This document shows positions 1-9,054 of a stretch of DNA of 64,000 nt, piece by piece. How positions within the stretch are numbered: the stretch's first letter is position 1; each line of letters starts with the position of its first letter. Origin of the DNA: Vogesella sp. XCS3 (GTDB lineage: Bacteria; Pseudomonadota; Gammaproteobacteria; Burkholderiales; Chromobacteriaceae); the NCBI RefSeq assembly GCF_020616155.1, contig NZ_CP085530.1:1796001-1860000 (forward strand). The letters run 5' to 3'. The position numbers and the translations under genes were made by a program. The notes beneath the pieces are model-generated. The model saw only the letters and a program-made list of their open reading frames with translations, did not search any database and was not told where the DNA came from.

Positions 1-2935
1 CCAGGGTTGCGCTAGCACCGGCAGAGGTCAGCGTGAGCACACCGGTGCCAGCATTGTAGCTGGCGCTGATATTGCCAAAAGTGCTGCTATTGGTGTTCGA
101 AAAGGCCAGTACATCCTCGCCGGCCTGAAAGCTGCCGCTTACCGAAACGGTTGCGCTGGCCAATGTAGCACTATCGCGGTCGGATAAGGTCACGCCACTA
201 TCCACCACAATTGCGCCCCCCCCCAAGACGAAGCTGGCACTGCCACCAGACCCGGTCACGACAGGTGTTTGCGCTATTGCGGTAAGCGTGATGGTTCGCG
301 TCACCTGGGCGCTGTCTTTGCTACCGTCACTCACCACCACGCTGACGGTGCGGCTGGCTGTTACCGGCGTAATGGCGGTATCGGTATACGTGACTGCGCG
401 CAATGCTGCCTGCCACTGCGCCAGAGTAGCCGTCGCCCCGCTAGAGGTAAGCGTTAGCACACCTGTGGCACTGTTATAACTTGCCGCGATATTGCCATAC
501 GTAGTGGCATTGGTATTACTGAATGCCAGGACATCTTCGGCACTCTGGAAGTTGGCCGCAATGCTTACCCTGGCCGTAGATAGCGTGGTGGAATCCAGGT
601 CACTCAACACCAGCCCAGCATCGATGGCTACCGCTGTGGAGGCCGTATTATCGCCAGACACAAACGCGGCACTGCCACCACTGGCAGTAACAACGGGGGT
701 CTGGTCGGTGGCGGCTACCGTTACAGTGCGGGTCACTGCCGCACTGGTTTTGCTACCGTCGTTTAGGGTAAAGCTGATGGTACGCGTAGCCGTATTGGGG
801 GTGACGGCACTATTGCCATAAGTCACGGCCTGCAAGGCTGCACGCCACTGCGCCAGCGTAGCGGTAGCACCACTGGAGCTCAGCGTCAGTACACCTGTAG
901 CAGCGTTATAACTGGCGCTGATGTTGCCAAAGGCCGACGCACTGGTATTACTGAAGGCCAAACTATCCTGCGCACTCTGGAAGTTCCCGCTGATACTGAC
1001 TTGCGCACTGCTGAAAGCACTACTGTCCAGGTCGGCTACCGTCAGGCCACTATCGACCACCACTGGCGTAGAGGCTGCATTGTCAGCAGCTGTAAAGGCC
1101 GCACTGCCAGCCGAGGCGGTGAGTATCGGCGTCTGTGCCGTGGCAGTTACCGAGATGCTGCGAGTAACCACCGTACTGCTATTACTGCCGTCATTGATTT
1201 GCAGGCTGATGGTGCGCGTGGCTGTATTGGGGGAAATCGCGGTGCTGGTATAGGTTACCGCCCGCAAAGCGGCCTGCCACTGCGCCAGGGTAGCGGTAGC
1301 ACCACTCGATGTCAGGGTCAGTACACCGGTCGCCGCGTTGTAGCTACCCGTGATATTGCCCATGGTGCTGCCATTATTGGTATACGCCAAGACATCCTGG
1401 CCACTCTGGAAGTTACCGGTGATGGCGACGGTACCACTGGCGATCGTCGGGCTGGCGGGGTCGGCCACCGTGATGGCGCTATCGACAGCAATTGGTGTGG
1501 AGCTGGTATTGTCACCCGAAACAAATGCCGCGCTACCACCGCTCAGGCCAATCGACGGCCCGGCCGCGAGCACATTCACGGTAGCAGCCAGCGACACGAT
1601 ACTTGTGTCTGCCCCGCCATTGGCCGTGCCGCCATTGTCCTTGATGCTGCCCAGGGTGATAACGCGGTTACCCGCCGTGGGGCTGGCACTACTGTCGCGG
1701 TAGGTCATGCCGTTGACGATGCCGGCGATTGTGCTGGTAGACAAACCCGCCCCGCTCACCAGCGTGACTGTCGCGGTACTACCCGACACCGATACGCTAA
1801 CGCTCACCCCGTTACCGACAGTGGTCACACTGTTACCATGGGTCAGTGCCACATTGCTGCCATCAATAGCCAGAATTTCACTGCTGCCATCTGCCAGGCC
1901 CGTTACAGTGAAAACCAGCTGGCTGATACTCTGCGATGATTCAACCGTGGAAAAACTGGCACTAGCAAACAGCGATACGGCAGCCCCGCCAGCACTCAAG
2001 GTAGGGGTGCTGCCAGTGGCGGTGCCTGTGGGCGCATCATTCACCGCAGCCAGTGCCACGCTGACATTACTGGAACCCGTCCCCCCACGGCCGTCGTTCA
2101 GGCTGATATTGATGGTTCGCGTTGCCGTAACCGGGTCGGTGGTGCTGCTGTTCTGGTAAGTCAGTGCCGCCACCAGCGTGGACATGCGTGCTGCCGTGGC
2201 GTTGCTATTGAGCGTGACGATAAGATTATGGCCACCGCTACCGTCACCGTTGGCCGCAATCACGCCCACGGCAACACCTCCTACCGATACCGTACTGCCC
2301 ACGCTGGTACCACTGCTGAGCGACACCGTCCCCCCGGTACTGATACCCAGCACATCCTGCCCGCTCTGGCCATTAGCCGTGATGCTGACCGTCAGGCTGC
2401 CGCCGTTGAAATTACTGGTATCACCATCGCTTATGCTGACCGCGCTACCGGTATCCAGCAGCACTGCACTGCCCTTTTCGGTAAAGGTCGTGCTATCCCC
2501 GGCCAGGTTGCTCAGCACAGGCGCGGCATTGGCCGTAAGCGTGACGGTTTTTGTCACCACGGCGCTGCTGTTAGTACCATCATTAATCGCAAAGCTGATG
2601 GTACGGCCGCCGGTATTGGGGCTCAGGGCGCTGTCCTGATACGTTACCGCCCGTAGCGCCGCCTGCCATTGCGCCAGCGTCGCGCTGCCGCCACTGGAGG
2701 TAAGGGTGAGCACCCCGGTGCCACTGTTATAGCTGGCGGCAATATTGCCGTAGGTCGTGCTATTGGTATTACTGAACGCCAGTACATCCTCGGCGCTCTG
2801 GAAGTTGCCGGTAATGGACACCGTGGCACTGGCCTGGGTACCACTGTCCGAGTCAGTAAGCGTGATACCGCTATCCACTACCACCGCTGCACCGGAACCG
2901 GCACTAAATGCGCTGGCACCGCCCGAGCTGGTCAA
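1..2935 (-). repeat. Tandem ~140-144-codon repeat units inside the surface protein gene
   Basis: The same DNA phrase (an ACACC-GGTG anchor in the plus-strand reading, followed by the codons for NISASYN) recurs at 39, 459, 891 and 1323, giving spacings of 420, 432 and 432 bases. Another copy sits at 2712. Two more diverged units (ending in phrases like IVNGMTYRDSS and VAALTYQNSS) lie between 1323 and 2712. The spacings are multiples of three, so the reading frame is kept. The units are similar but not identical at DNA level, as expected for an adhesin stalk that grows or shrinks by recombination. Confidence 0.8.
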
Positions 2936-4162
2936 GGTTGGTGCATTAAAATTAGCATTGATCTGGCCAATACTAATCATGTAGTTAATAGTATAACCAC
3001 CATCAGCCATGACGCGGAATGAATCAATACCGCGAAAGGCCGAATTAGCCGTTACATCAAACGTAACAACGCTGCTGTTATCGACGAGTGTATCTGTCAC
3101 ATACTGGGTCAGAATTGCACCGTTTACTGCTGTAGCACCAACATACCCTACCAATTGCACGTTACCACCACTGCCCGAACCACTATGACCAGACAGCGCT
3201 ACTGCGATGCTACCCAAGGTAAAGCGGCTATTATCATTAGATTTCACCGCCATGTATGAAATAAGCAGAGTGCCGTCGCTATAGCCATTCACCAGTATCT
3301 TGTTAACCGTACCAGGATCACCCACGATAACTACTTGATTACCATTACTGGAGGAAGCCAATTGCAGAGTAAAATCCCAGCCCTGCAGGTTGCCAGTATT
3401 AATAACATTACCTGACGGGTTATAACTATTGCCATTTGAGGTGATGAAATCGGTCGTACCTGTTACTGGCCGGGCTAACAGCGCATCGTAAGCCAGCGCC
3501 AGCGCATCGGTATTCACTTCGCCCTGCTTGCTTTCCAGCACCCAGTCCCCCCCCAGTGACGCCGCGCCGGTGGCATCGTTTGAAGCCGCGATATCGGCAC
3601 CGGTAAAGCTGGCCAGGCGCTGGATCAAGGCCTGGCCATCAGCGCCGGCGCCAATGCTGCAGCCGTACAGCAGAATATCGCCGCCAGGCGACAAGCTTTG
3701 CCCCAGGGTAGACAGCTGCGCCTGATACTGCGACAGGTTGGCCGCAGTCAGTGTCACGTCGCCCAGCATCAGCTGGCCTGCTTGGCCGTGAGACAAGATA
3801 TGAATGGCCGCGACACCCTGCCGATTTTGCAGATACGTGGCCATTTGCTGCAGCGGGTCGCTACCGGCTTGCAAGCGAACCACCTCGCTACCCGCCGCAA
3901 AACCACCCAGCTCGCCCAGACCTGGCGCCACAAACACCACCTGTACCGGCGCTGCGGCCAACTCGTTCTCCCCGCCCGCCCCGGCTAACAGGGTAGTTAC
4001 GTGGTCAGCCTCTGCGGCTTGTTCGGCTACATGCTGCGTCAGCAGCGCGTCCAGCAGCTCTGCGCCTCCCGCAGCATCAAACATGATGCGCGGCTCCAGA
4101 ACCAGCAAAGAAGACCGTACAGGCGAAGGCACGGTGGTGGGGCGACGGGCAGGTTTCATCAT
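1..4162 (-). CDS. Giant LEPR/DUF4347 repeat surface protein, N-terminal part (runs off left edge)
   Basis: An open frame of about 1387 codons on the minus strand starts at the ATG ending at 4162 (ATGATGAAACCTGCC), with a GGAGA ribosome site 7 bases upstream, and has no stop before the window edge. Residues about 20-31 carry the LEPRIMFDAA signature seen at the N-terminus of very large secreted proteins. A DUF4347 domain follows (about residues 70-230), with the segments HILSHGQAG and LLYGCSIGAG. A roughly 170-residue linker rich in Ser, Gly and Asn comes next, then tandem Ig/cadherin-like repeats with the recurring phrases QSAEDVLAFSNT, TGVLTLTSSG and QWQAALRAVTY. Such proteins are normally type I secreted adhesins or biofilm proteins with C-terminal calcium-binding repeats, but that end is not visible, so the role is inferred. 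No classical signal peptide is seen. Confidence 0.85.
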   Translation of the reverse strand, partial: MMKPARRPTTVPSPVRSSLLVLEPRIMFDAAGGAELLDALLTQHVAEQAAEADHVTTLLAGAGGENELAAAPVQVVFVAPGLGELGGFAAGSEVVRLQAGSDPLQQMATYLQNRQGVAAIHILSHGQAGQLMLGDVTLTAANLSQYQAQLSTLGQSLSPGGDILLYGCSIGAGADGQALIQRLASFTGADIAASNDATGAASLGGDWVLESKQGEVNTDALALAYDALLARPVTGTTDFITSNGNSYNPSGNVINTGNLQGWDFTLQLASSSNGNQVVIVGDPGTVNKILVNGYSDGTLLISYMAVKSNDNSRFTLGSIAVALSGHSGSGSGGNVQLVGYVGATAVNGAILTQYVTDTLVDNSSVVTFDVTANSAFRGIDSFRVMADGGYTINYMISIGQINANFNAPTLTSSGGASAFSAGSGAAVVVDSGITLTDSDSGTQASATVSITGNFQSAEDVLAFSNTNSTTYGNIAASYNSGTGVLTLTSSGGSATLAQWQAALRAVTYQDSALSPNTGGRTISFAINDGTNSSAVVTKTVTLTANAAPVLSNLAGDSTTFTEKGSAVLLDTGSAVSISDGDTSNFNGGSLTVSITANGQSGQDVLGISTGGTVSLSSGTSVGSTVSVGGVAVGVIAANGDGSGGHNLIVTLNSNATAARMSTLVAALTYQNSSTTDPVTATRTINISLNDGRGGTGSSNVSVALAAVNDAPTGTATGSTPTLSAGGAAVSLFASASFSTVESSQSISQLVFTVTGLADGSSEILAIDGSNVALTHGNSVTTVGNGVSVSVSVSGSTATVTLVSGAGLSTSTIAGIVNGMTYRDSSASPTAGNRVITLGSIKDNGGTANGGADTSIVSLAATVNVLAAGPSIGLSGGSAAFVSGDNTSSTPIAVDSAITVADPASPTIASGTVAITGNFQSGQDVLAYTNNGSTMGNITGSYNAATGVLTLTSSGATATLAQWQAALRAVTYTSTAISPNTATRTISLQINDGSNSSTVVTRSISVTATAQTPILTASAGSAAFTAADNAASTPVVVDSGLTVADLDSSAFSSAQVSISGNFQSAQDSLAFSNTSASAFGNISASYNAATGVLTLSSSGATATLAQWRAALQAVTYGNSAVTPNTATRTISFTLNDGSKTSAAVTRTVTVAATDQTPVVTASGGSAAFVSGDNTASTAVAIDAGLVLSDLDSTTLSTARVSIAANFQSAEDVLAFSNTNATTYGNIAASYNSATGVLTLTSSGATATLAQWQAALRAVTYTDTAITPVTASRTVSVVVSDGSKDSAQVTRTITLTAIAQTPVVTGSGGSASFVLGGGAIVVDSGVTLSDRDSATLASATVSVSGSFQAGEDVLAFSNTNSSTFGNISASYNAGTGVLTLTSAGASATL

Positions 4163-4576
4163 GGCGGGTCTCCAGAAAGAGGGGCCAGCTATGGCAAGGC
4201 TTTCATTGCAATAACCAAGCTATTTGAAAACCAAATGCATAAAATGGCACTGGCATTCAGCATAGCAACACCTTGATGACAATGCTGAACAAAACTTGCG
4301 TGGCAATCGTCAAAAACAAGCCAGAAAGCAGCACTAAAATCCACACAACCGGCTTAATGAAAGAAAAGACTCAAGAAAAGCTATAAATTTAAAATTTAAT
4401 TGCTTAATGACAGATCGGGTAGAAATTTTGAAACGACCGATTGATACGAGGGACATCGTGCGCTTTAGCCACTTGAACAGTGCCCGGTCAGCGACGAGAA
4501 ACAAGCATGGAAACATCAAAAAACAAAAAAACCCGATATAAATCGGGTTTTTTCTAGCGATTTCAGCGCAACAGTG
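4163..4576. other. AT-rich intergenic stretch upstream of the repeat-protein gene
   Basis: This stretch of about 410 bases has no convincing gene. It holds the leader of the minus-strand repeat-protein gene (GGAGA site at about 4170-4174) and, at its right end, the terminator at 4525-4553. It is clearly richer in A and T than the neighbours, notably around 4380-4405. A 61-codon frame at 4334-4519 (minus) has no ribosome site or recognisable content. I could not pick a reliable promoter. Confidence 0.5.
4525..4553. terminator. Bidirectional Rho-independent terminator
   Basis: ACCCGAT (4531-4537) pairs with ATCGGGT (4542-4548) around a 4-base loop, flanked by six A on the left and six T on the right. 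It lies just past the stop of the FabMG-like gene (minus, ending at 4577) and could also stop plus-strand transcripts. Confidence 0.85.
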
Positions 4577-5893
4577 TCAGGAATGTAACTTCGCCAGCTG
4601 TTTGGCGATGATGTCGTGGTTCAGCCACAGCACCGGGCCGGCCGGGTTGGCCGCTTCGCCGAACATCAGCGGGCCGGTGCCTTCCAGTACCAGCGCACTG
4701 AGGTGGTCGGTAACCAGGGCGCTGCGCTCTTTGTGCTTGCTGGTGATGTCGTCGGAGGTGCCGATCATCACCTCGGCCAGCGCAGGGGAGTTGTCCATCG
4801 GCCAGGCGGCAAAGTCGCGGAAGGCCAGCATGGTGGCGTCGGTGTTGTAGGCTTCGATCTGTGCCAGCAGGTCGTCGATGCTGTAACCGTCTTGCAGCAG
4901 CGCGTGGCAGGCTGCCCATTGCGCCTCGGTCCACTCGCCCGGGGCTTCCTGGCGCAGGGCTTTGAGCAGCGGGAACAGCGACAGCTCCACGCCGACGAAG
5001 ATGTCGGACGAGTTGGTGCGGATTTCCGGGCAGTTGAACACGGTGGCCTTCACACCCTGCTGCCACGCAGCACGCGCGTGGTCTTCCAGGCGTTTCTTGG
5101 CGCCGCCCTGGGTGTAGTTGGTGTAGGTCTGCCACTGGTACTGGCCGTCGATCAGGATCTCGGTGCCGTGATAGCCGTAGGCGGTGTAGCGCACTTGGCC
5201 GCCGGTAGCTTCCAGGCGCTGGCGCAGCGCGGCGCTACCGTCGATCAGGTACTGGAAGGTGTTGGCGGTGACTTCGTCGAAGTTCATCAGGATCAGCTTG
5301 CCCAGGTCGCTGTCCAGCAGCGCGCGCGACGACATGAAGCGGTCGCCACGGCCTTTGTAGATGCGGTTGGCAATGGCCAGGAACACTTTTACTTTCGGGA
5401 TGCCACCGGCCATGGTGTGGGCAAAGAATACATTGCTGCCGTCGGCTACCAGTGGCTCCAGCTGCGCCATCACTTCGGCCACGCTGTTCTTGAAGCGGGC
5501 GACACCGGCTTCGCGGCAACGTTCGATCTGCGCCCAGTCCAGCTTTTCGTCCTGCCAGTTTTTCAGGGTGAGTACCGACAGCAGCTCGGTAGGGGTCGGC
5601 TCGCCGGCGGGGGCGTCCAGGTCGAAACCGGCCATCAGCGGCACGTTGATCACCTTGCCACCGATGCGGGCTTCGGCTTCGGCCAGCTCTTCGGCATTCA
5701 GCGGACGCAGGCTGTTGTCGGCTTCACGACGGCCAACGGTCAGGCCGATGATGGTCATGCCGGCTGCGCGGGCTTCGTTGATCAGGCCGTTGGCGTAGCC
5801 ACGGCCGAACAGCTCGCCAAACAGCACGAAAACGTCGCCTTGACGGAAAAGTTTGCCTTGCGGGAGGTCGCGCAGAGAGGTCGGTGCGTTCAC
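4577..5893 (-). CDS. FabMG-family conserved protein (possible enoyl reductase-like; function uncertain)
   Basis: The protein has 438 residues and starts MNAPTSLRDLPQGKLF. The N-terminal third contains FVLFGELFGRGYANGLINEA and TIIGLTVGRRE, a glycine-rich beta-alpha start that suggests a nucleotide-binding fold. The rest holds conserved-looking stretches such as NVFFAHTMAGGIPKVKVFLA and YTAYGYHGTEILI. I recall this family as annotated 'enoyl-ACP reductase FabMG family' in Pseudomonas and Neisseriales, but the reaction is not proven by anything visible here. It is a single-gene unit, with a terminator directly downstream and a 158-base gap to the gene upstream. Confidence 0.6.
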   Translation of the reverse strand: MNAPTSLRDLPQGKLFRQGDVFVLFGELFGRGYANGLINEARAAGMTIIGLTVGRREADNSLRPLNAEELAEAEARIGGKVINVPLMAGFDLDAPAGEPTPTELLSVLTLKNWQDEKLDWAQIERCREAGVARFKNSVAEVMAQLEPLVADGSNVFFAHTMAGGIPKVKVFLAIANRIYKGRGDRFMSSRALLDSDLGKLILMNFDEVTANTFQYLIDGSAALRQRLEATGGQVRYTAYGYHGTEILIDGQYQWQTYTNYTQGGAKKRLEDHARAAWQQGVKATVFNCPEIRTNSSDIFVGVELSLFPLLKALRQEAPGEWTEAQWAACHALLQDGYSIDDLLAQIEAYNTDATMLAFRDFAAWPMDNSPALAEVMIGTSDDITSKHKERSALVTDHLSALVLEGTGPLMFGEAANPAGPVLWLNHDIIAKQLAKLHS

Positions 5894-6010
5894 TGAACAG
5901 GTCTCGAATTAGGTTAATGGCTCGAATTCTAATTTGAACAGGGCTCGCTATCAAATCTGCCACTGTTTAGTTTGTGTAACCACGTGGCCACACGGCGGCG
6001 CTACGGCATG

Positions 6011-6033
6011 AAAAAACCCGGCCGGGGCCGGGT
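6011..6033 (-). terminator. Rho-independent terminator of the GGDEF-EAL gene
   Basis: ACCCGGCC (6016-6023) and GGCCGGGT (6026-6033) pair. On the minus strand the stem is followed by a run of six T (6011-6016). It lies 19 bases past the stop codon of the minus-strand gene ending at 6052. An exact copy of the dispersed 10-mer (6035-6044) sits between stop codon and stem. Confidence 0.8.
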
Positions 6034-6051
6034 AGTTGGCCGCACTGCTCG

Positions 6052-8874
6052 CTATACCGGTGGCGGCGGGCGCAGGGTTTCCTGGCGTAGCAGTGGCTCT
6101 ACCAGCTCGGCAGCCATCGGTTTGGCCAGCAGGTAGCCTTGCACCTGGTCGCAGCCGTGTTCTTCCAGGAACGACCATTGCTCGATGGTTTCCACGCCTT
6201 CGGCCACTACCTGCATGTTCAGGTTCTTGGCCATGTTGATGATGGCGCAGGTAATGGCGGTGTCGTCCTGGTCGTCCGGAATATCGCGCACAAAAGAGCG
6301 GTCGATCTTGAGCTTGTCGGCCTTGAAGCGCTTCAGGTAAGACAAGCTGGAGTAACCGGTACCGAAATCGTCGATCGACATGCGGATACCCATGGACTGG
6401 ATGGCGCGGATGGTCTGGATGGTGGCGTCCATATCGTCCATGATCACGCTTTCGGTTACCTCCACGTCCAGGCAGCTACCCGGCAGCTGGTAGGCGGCCA
6501 GCGCATTGCTCAGCACCTGCACCAGGTCCTGGTGGCGGAACTGCAGCGCAGACAGGTTCACGCCCACGGTAATCAGCGGCAGGCCAGCGGCATGCCAGGC
6601 GGCAATCTGGCGGCAGGCTTCGCGAATCACCCAGTTGCCGATCTGCACGATAAAGCCGCGCTCCTCGGCTACGTCAATAAAGTGCATCGGCCCCAGCAGG
6701 CCCAGCGACGGGTGGTTCCAGCGGATCAGCGCTTCGGCACCGATGATCTTGCCGCTGGCAATGTCCACTTGCGGCTGGTAATGCAGGATGAACTCGTTGT
6801 GCTCCACGGCATAACGCAGCTGGCTTTCGATGGCCAGAATTTCGCGGGCGCGGGCGTTCAGGTCTGCGGTGTAGAACTTGTAGTTGTTACGGCCGCTGGA
6901 TTTAGCGTGGTACATCGCCGCATCGGCGTTGCGCACCAGGGTGTCAAAGTCGCGCCCGTCGTCCGGGAAGATGCTGATACCGATACTGCCGCTGATGGAC
7001 AGCGTGTGGTTGTACACCTCCAGCGGCACACCGAACTCGGACAGGATGCGCTCGGCCACGTGGGCGGCCACGGCGGCATCGCTGATCAGTGGCAGCAGCA
7101 CAATGAACTCGTCACCGCCCTGGCGTGCAACTACCTCGCCGGCACCCAGTACCTTGCGGATACGCTCGGAAGCCATTTTCAACAGGATGTCGCCGGCGGC
7201 ATGGCCCAGCGATTCGTTAACGGTCTTGAAGCGGTCCAGATCCAGCAGCAGGATGGCCAGCTTGCCGTTGTCGCGTACGGCGTTCTGGATGGCCAGCAGC
7301 GCACGGTCTTGCAGGTGGCCGCGGTTTGGCAGGCCGGTCAGCACATCGAAGTGCGCCAGGAACTGGATACGCTCGTCGGCGGCCTTGCGCTCGGACTGGT
7401 CGCTGAAGATGGCCACGTAATGGGTAACCTCGCCAGCCGGGCTTTTCACCACGTTGATGGCCAGCCACTCCGGATAGACCTCGCCATTTTTGCGGCGATT
7501 CCATACTTCGCCTTGCCAGAAGCCTTCCTCGCGCAGCTCTTTCCACATGGCTTCGTAGAAGTCGCTGCTGTGGCGGCCGGAAGTCAGCACGGTTGGCCGC
7601 TGGCCCAGTACTTCGTCCTGGGTAAAGCCGGTGATCTCGGTAAAGGCGCGGTTTACCGAGCGGATCAACACGTCCGCGTCGGTAATCATGATGCCTTCGG
7701 CGGTGTTCTCGAACACCTTGGCAGCCAGCTGCATGCGCTCTTCGGCGGCGCGGCGCTCGGAGATGTCGCGCACCATGCGCCATACCGCAGTAATGCGGCC
7801 GGCGGCATCGCGCATGGCCACCGTCTTGACGCTAACCGGGATCGGGTTACCCACACGGTTGATGTACTGCACTTCGAACTCGTCGCAGAAACCGAAGCGC
7901 ATCACCTTGTGGTCCAGGTTATAGCGTTCTTGCGGTTCGCTTTCGCGGTCCAGCAGACCCCAGAAGTTTTGCAGCTTCAGTTGGTCCAGGCTGTAGCCCA
8001 GCAGGCTGAGAAAGGCCGGGTTGGCGTCAATGATCTGCCCTTCCAACGAGCTGATCACGATGCCGTCCAGGTTGGACCAGAACAGCTCGCGGTATTTGTT
8101 TTCCGAGCGGCGCAGCGCGTCCTCTACCTCGCGGCGGCGCTCGATATCGGCTTCCAGCGCCAGGGTTTTGGACTTCAGCTCGTCGATCAGGCGCTTGAGT
8201 TCGGCGCGCATCCACTCCAGATGCTTGCCCACGGTGCCAATTTCATCCTGCCGGCCCCAGTGAAACGGGGCGTCCAGTTTGAGTGCGGCCAACTGTGTGG
8301 CTTGCTCGGACAGCTGGCGGATGGGGCGCAAAAAGCGCGAGTGCAGAATGGTCATGATCAGCAGTACGGACAGCAGCAGCTGCGCAACCACGATCATCAA
8401 AAGATTTTTCAGCTGGTTGCGCTGGTCTATCGCCAGGTGCTCGGTATCAAACTCGATGCTGACCTGGCCAATGGCCTCGCCACGGTAAACCACATCCTTT
8501 TGCACAAACGCTACGCTGCCGATACGGCGCTCGCTACGCAGGGTAGACAGAAAGACGGTATTGGACTGGGTATCGGACACGCGGATGGAAATCACGCGGG
8601 TGTCGTCCATTACCGACGAAACCAAGGGCGCGCCGGCTTGTCTGCTCAGGTTCCACAGCGGTTCCTGCATGCCCAGCGCAACGATGTCCAGCAGGCGTTT
8701 CTGGTCGACGGCCAGCTGGTTTTCCATGCGTTCTCGCTGCAGGTTGTAGCTGAGCACCGTGATGATGACTGCTGGAATCAGCAAGCCCAACACAAGCGCC
8801 ATCAGGAAAACCTGCCGCAAAGACAAACGAGAACCGATCAGGTAGCTATCGAGGTTGTCTGGCTTCTGGGTCAT
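6052..8874 (-). CDS. Membrane-bound PAS-PAS-GGDEF-EAL cyclic-di-GMP enzyme
   Basis: The protein has 940 residues. A transmembrane helix lies at about 20-43, a periplasmic sensor region of about 110 residues follows, and a second helix at about 158-178 leads into a HAMP-like segment and a short coiled coil. Two PAS domains follow (about 265-380 and 390-500). The cyclase domain has an intact RQGGDEF motif at about 582-588. The phosphodiesterase domain keeps EALIRWNHP (about 715) and the DDFGTGYSSL segment, so both activities are possible. It should make or degrade cyclic-di-GMP in response to an external or redox signal and so tune motility versus attachment. Its neighbour pathways in this window, flagella and a giant surface protein, are typical outputs. 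It is a single-gene unit transcribed away from mtaD. Confidence 0.92.
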   Translation of the reverse strand: MTQKPDNLDSYLIGSRLSLRQVFLMALVLGLLIPAVIITVLSYNLQRERMENQLAVDQKRLLDIVALGMQEPLWNLSRQAGAPLVSSVMDDTRVISIRVSDTQSNTVFLSTLRSERRIGSVAFVQKDVVYRGEAIGQVSIEFDTEHLAIDQRNQLKNLLMIVVAQLLLSVLLIMTILHSRFLRPIRQLSEQATQLAALKLDAPFHWGRQDEIGTVGKHLEWMRAELKRLIDELKSKTLALEADIERRREVEDALRRSENKYRELFWSNLDGIVISSLEGQIIDANPAFLSLLGYSLDQLKLQNFWGLLDRESEPQERYNLDHKVMRFGFCDEFEVQYINRVGNPIPVSVKTVAMRDAAGRITAVWRMVRDISERRAAEERMQLAAKVFENTAEGIMITDADVLIRSVNRAFTEITGFTQDEVLGQRPTVLTSGRHSSDFYEAMWKELREEGFWQGEVWNRRKNGEVYPEWLAINVVKSPAGEVTHYVAIFSDQSERKAADERIQFLAHFDVLTGLPNRGHLQDRALLAIQNAVRDNGKLAILLLDLDRFKTVNESLGHAAGDILLKMASERIRKVLGAGEVVARQGGDEFIVLLPLISDAAVAAHVAERILSEFGVPLEVYNHTLSISGSIGISIFPDDGRDFDTLVRNADAAMYHAKSSGRNNYKFYTADLNARAREILAIESQLRYAVEHNEFILHYQPQVDIASGKIIGAEALIRWNHPSLGLLGPMHFIDVAEERGFIVQIGNWVIREACRQIAAWHAAGLPLITVGVNLSALQFRHQDLVQVLSNALAAYQLPGSCLDVEVTESVIMDDMDATIQTIRAIQSMGIRMSIDDFGTGYSSLSYLKRFKADKLKIDRSFVRDIPDDQDDTAITCAIINMAKNLNMQVVAEGVETIEQWSFLEEHGCDQVQGYLLAKPMAAELVEPLLRQETLRPPPPV

Positions 8875-8992
8875 GGAGTCGTTTACCGCCAGGGCACTTT
8901 GCCGCTGGTTTTATCAGTTATTTACACAGAATAAGCGGCCTTTGCGCAGTGTGCAAAGACGCTGAATGCATAGTATACACAGGGATGGCCGG

Positions 8993-9022
8993 TTGCCGAA
9001 TGCAGAACAGCCCGCCTACAAT
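8993..9022 (+). promoter_or_regulatory. Putative sigma-70 promoter of mtaD-ubiG
   Basis: TTGCCG (8993-8998) and TACAAT (9017-9022) are separated by 18 bases. An AAGG ribosome site stands before the ATG at 9055. The neighbouring dyad CTTTGC/GCAAAG (about 8940-8958) lies between the two divergent genes and may be an operator. Confidence 0.45.
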
Positions 9023-9054
9023 CTCTGGCTAACTCTATAAAAGGCAGATAACAC

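Noticed and set aside
1-2935. Long regular repeats considered as CRISPR or satellite DNA
   Set aside because: The units are 420-432 bases, in frame and coding throughout, with no short repeat-spacer pattern.
4334-4519. A 61-codon minus-strand frame in the AT-rich spacer
   Set aside because: It has no ribosome site or recognisable domain, and its composition follows the AT-rich spacer.
6139-8934. A 931-codon open frame on the plus strand opposite the GGDEF-EAL gene
   Set aside because: It is an antisense shadow of a real gene in high-GC DNA; the minus-strand product has complete PAS, GGDEF and EAL motifs, while this frame is rich in His, Val and Gln with no domain.
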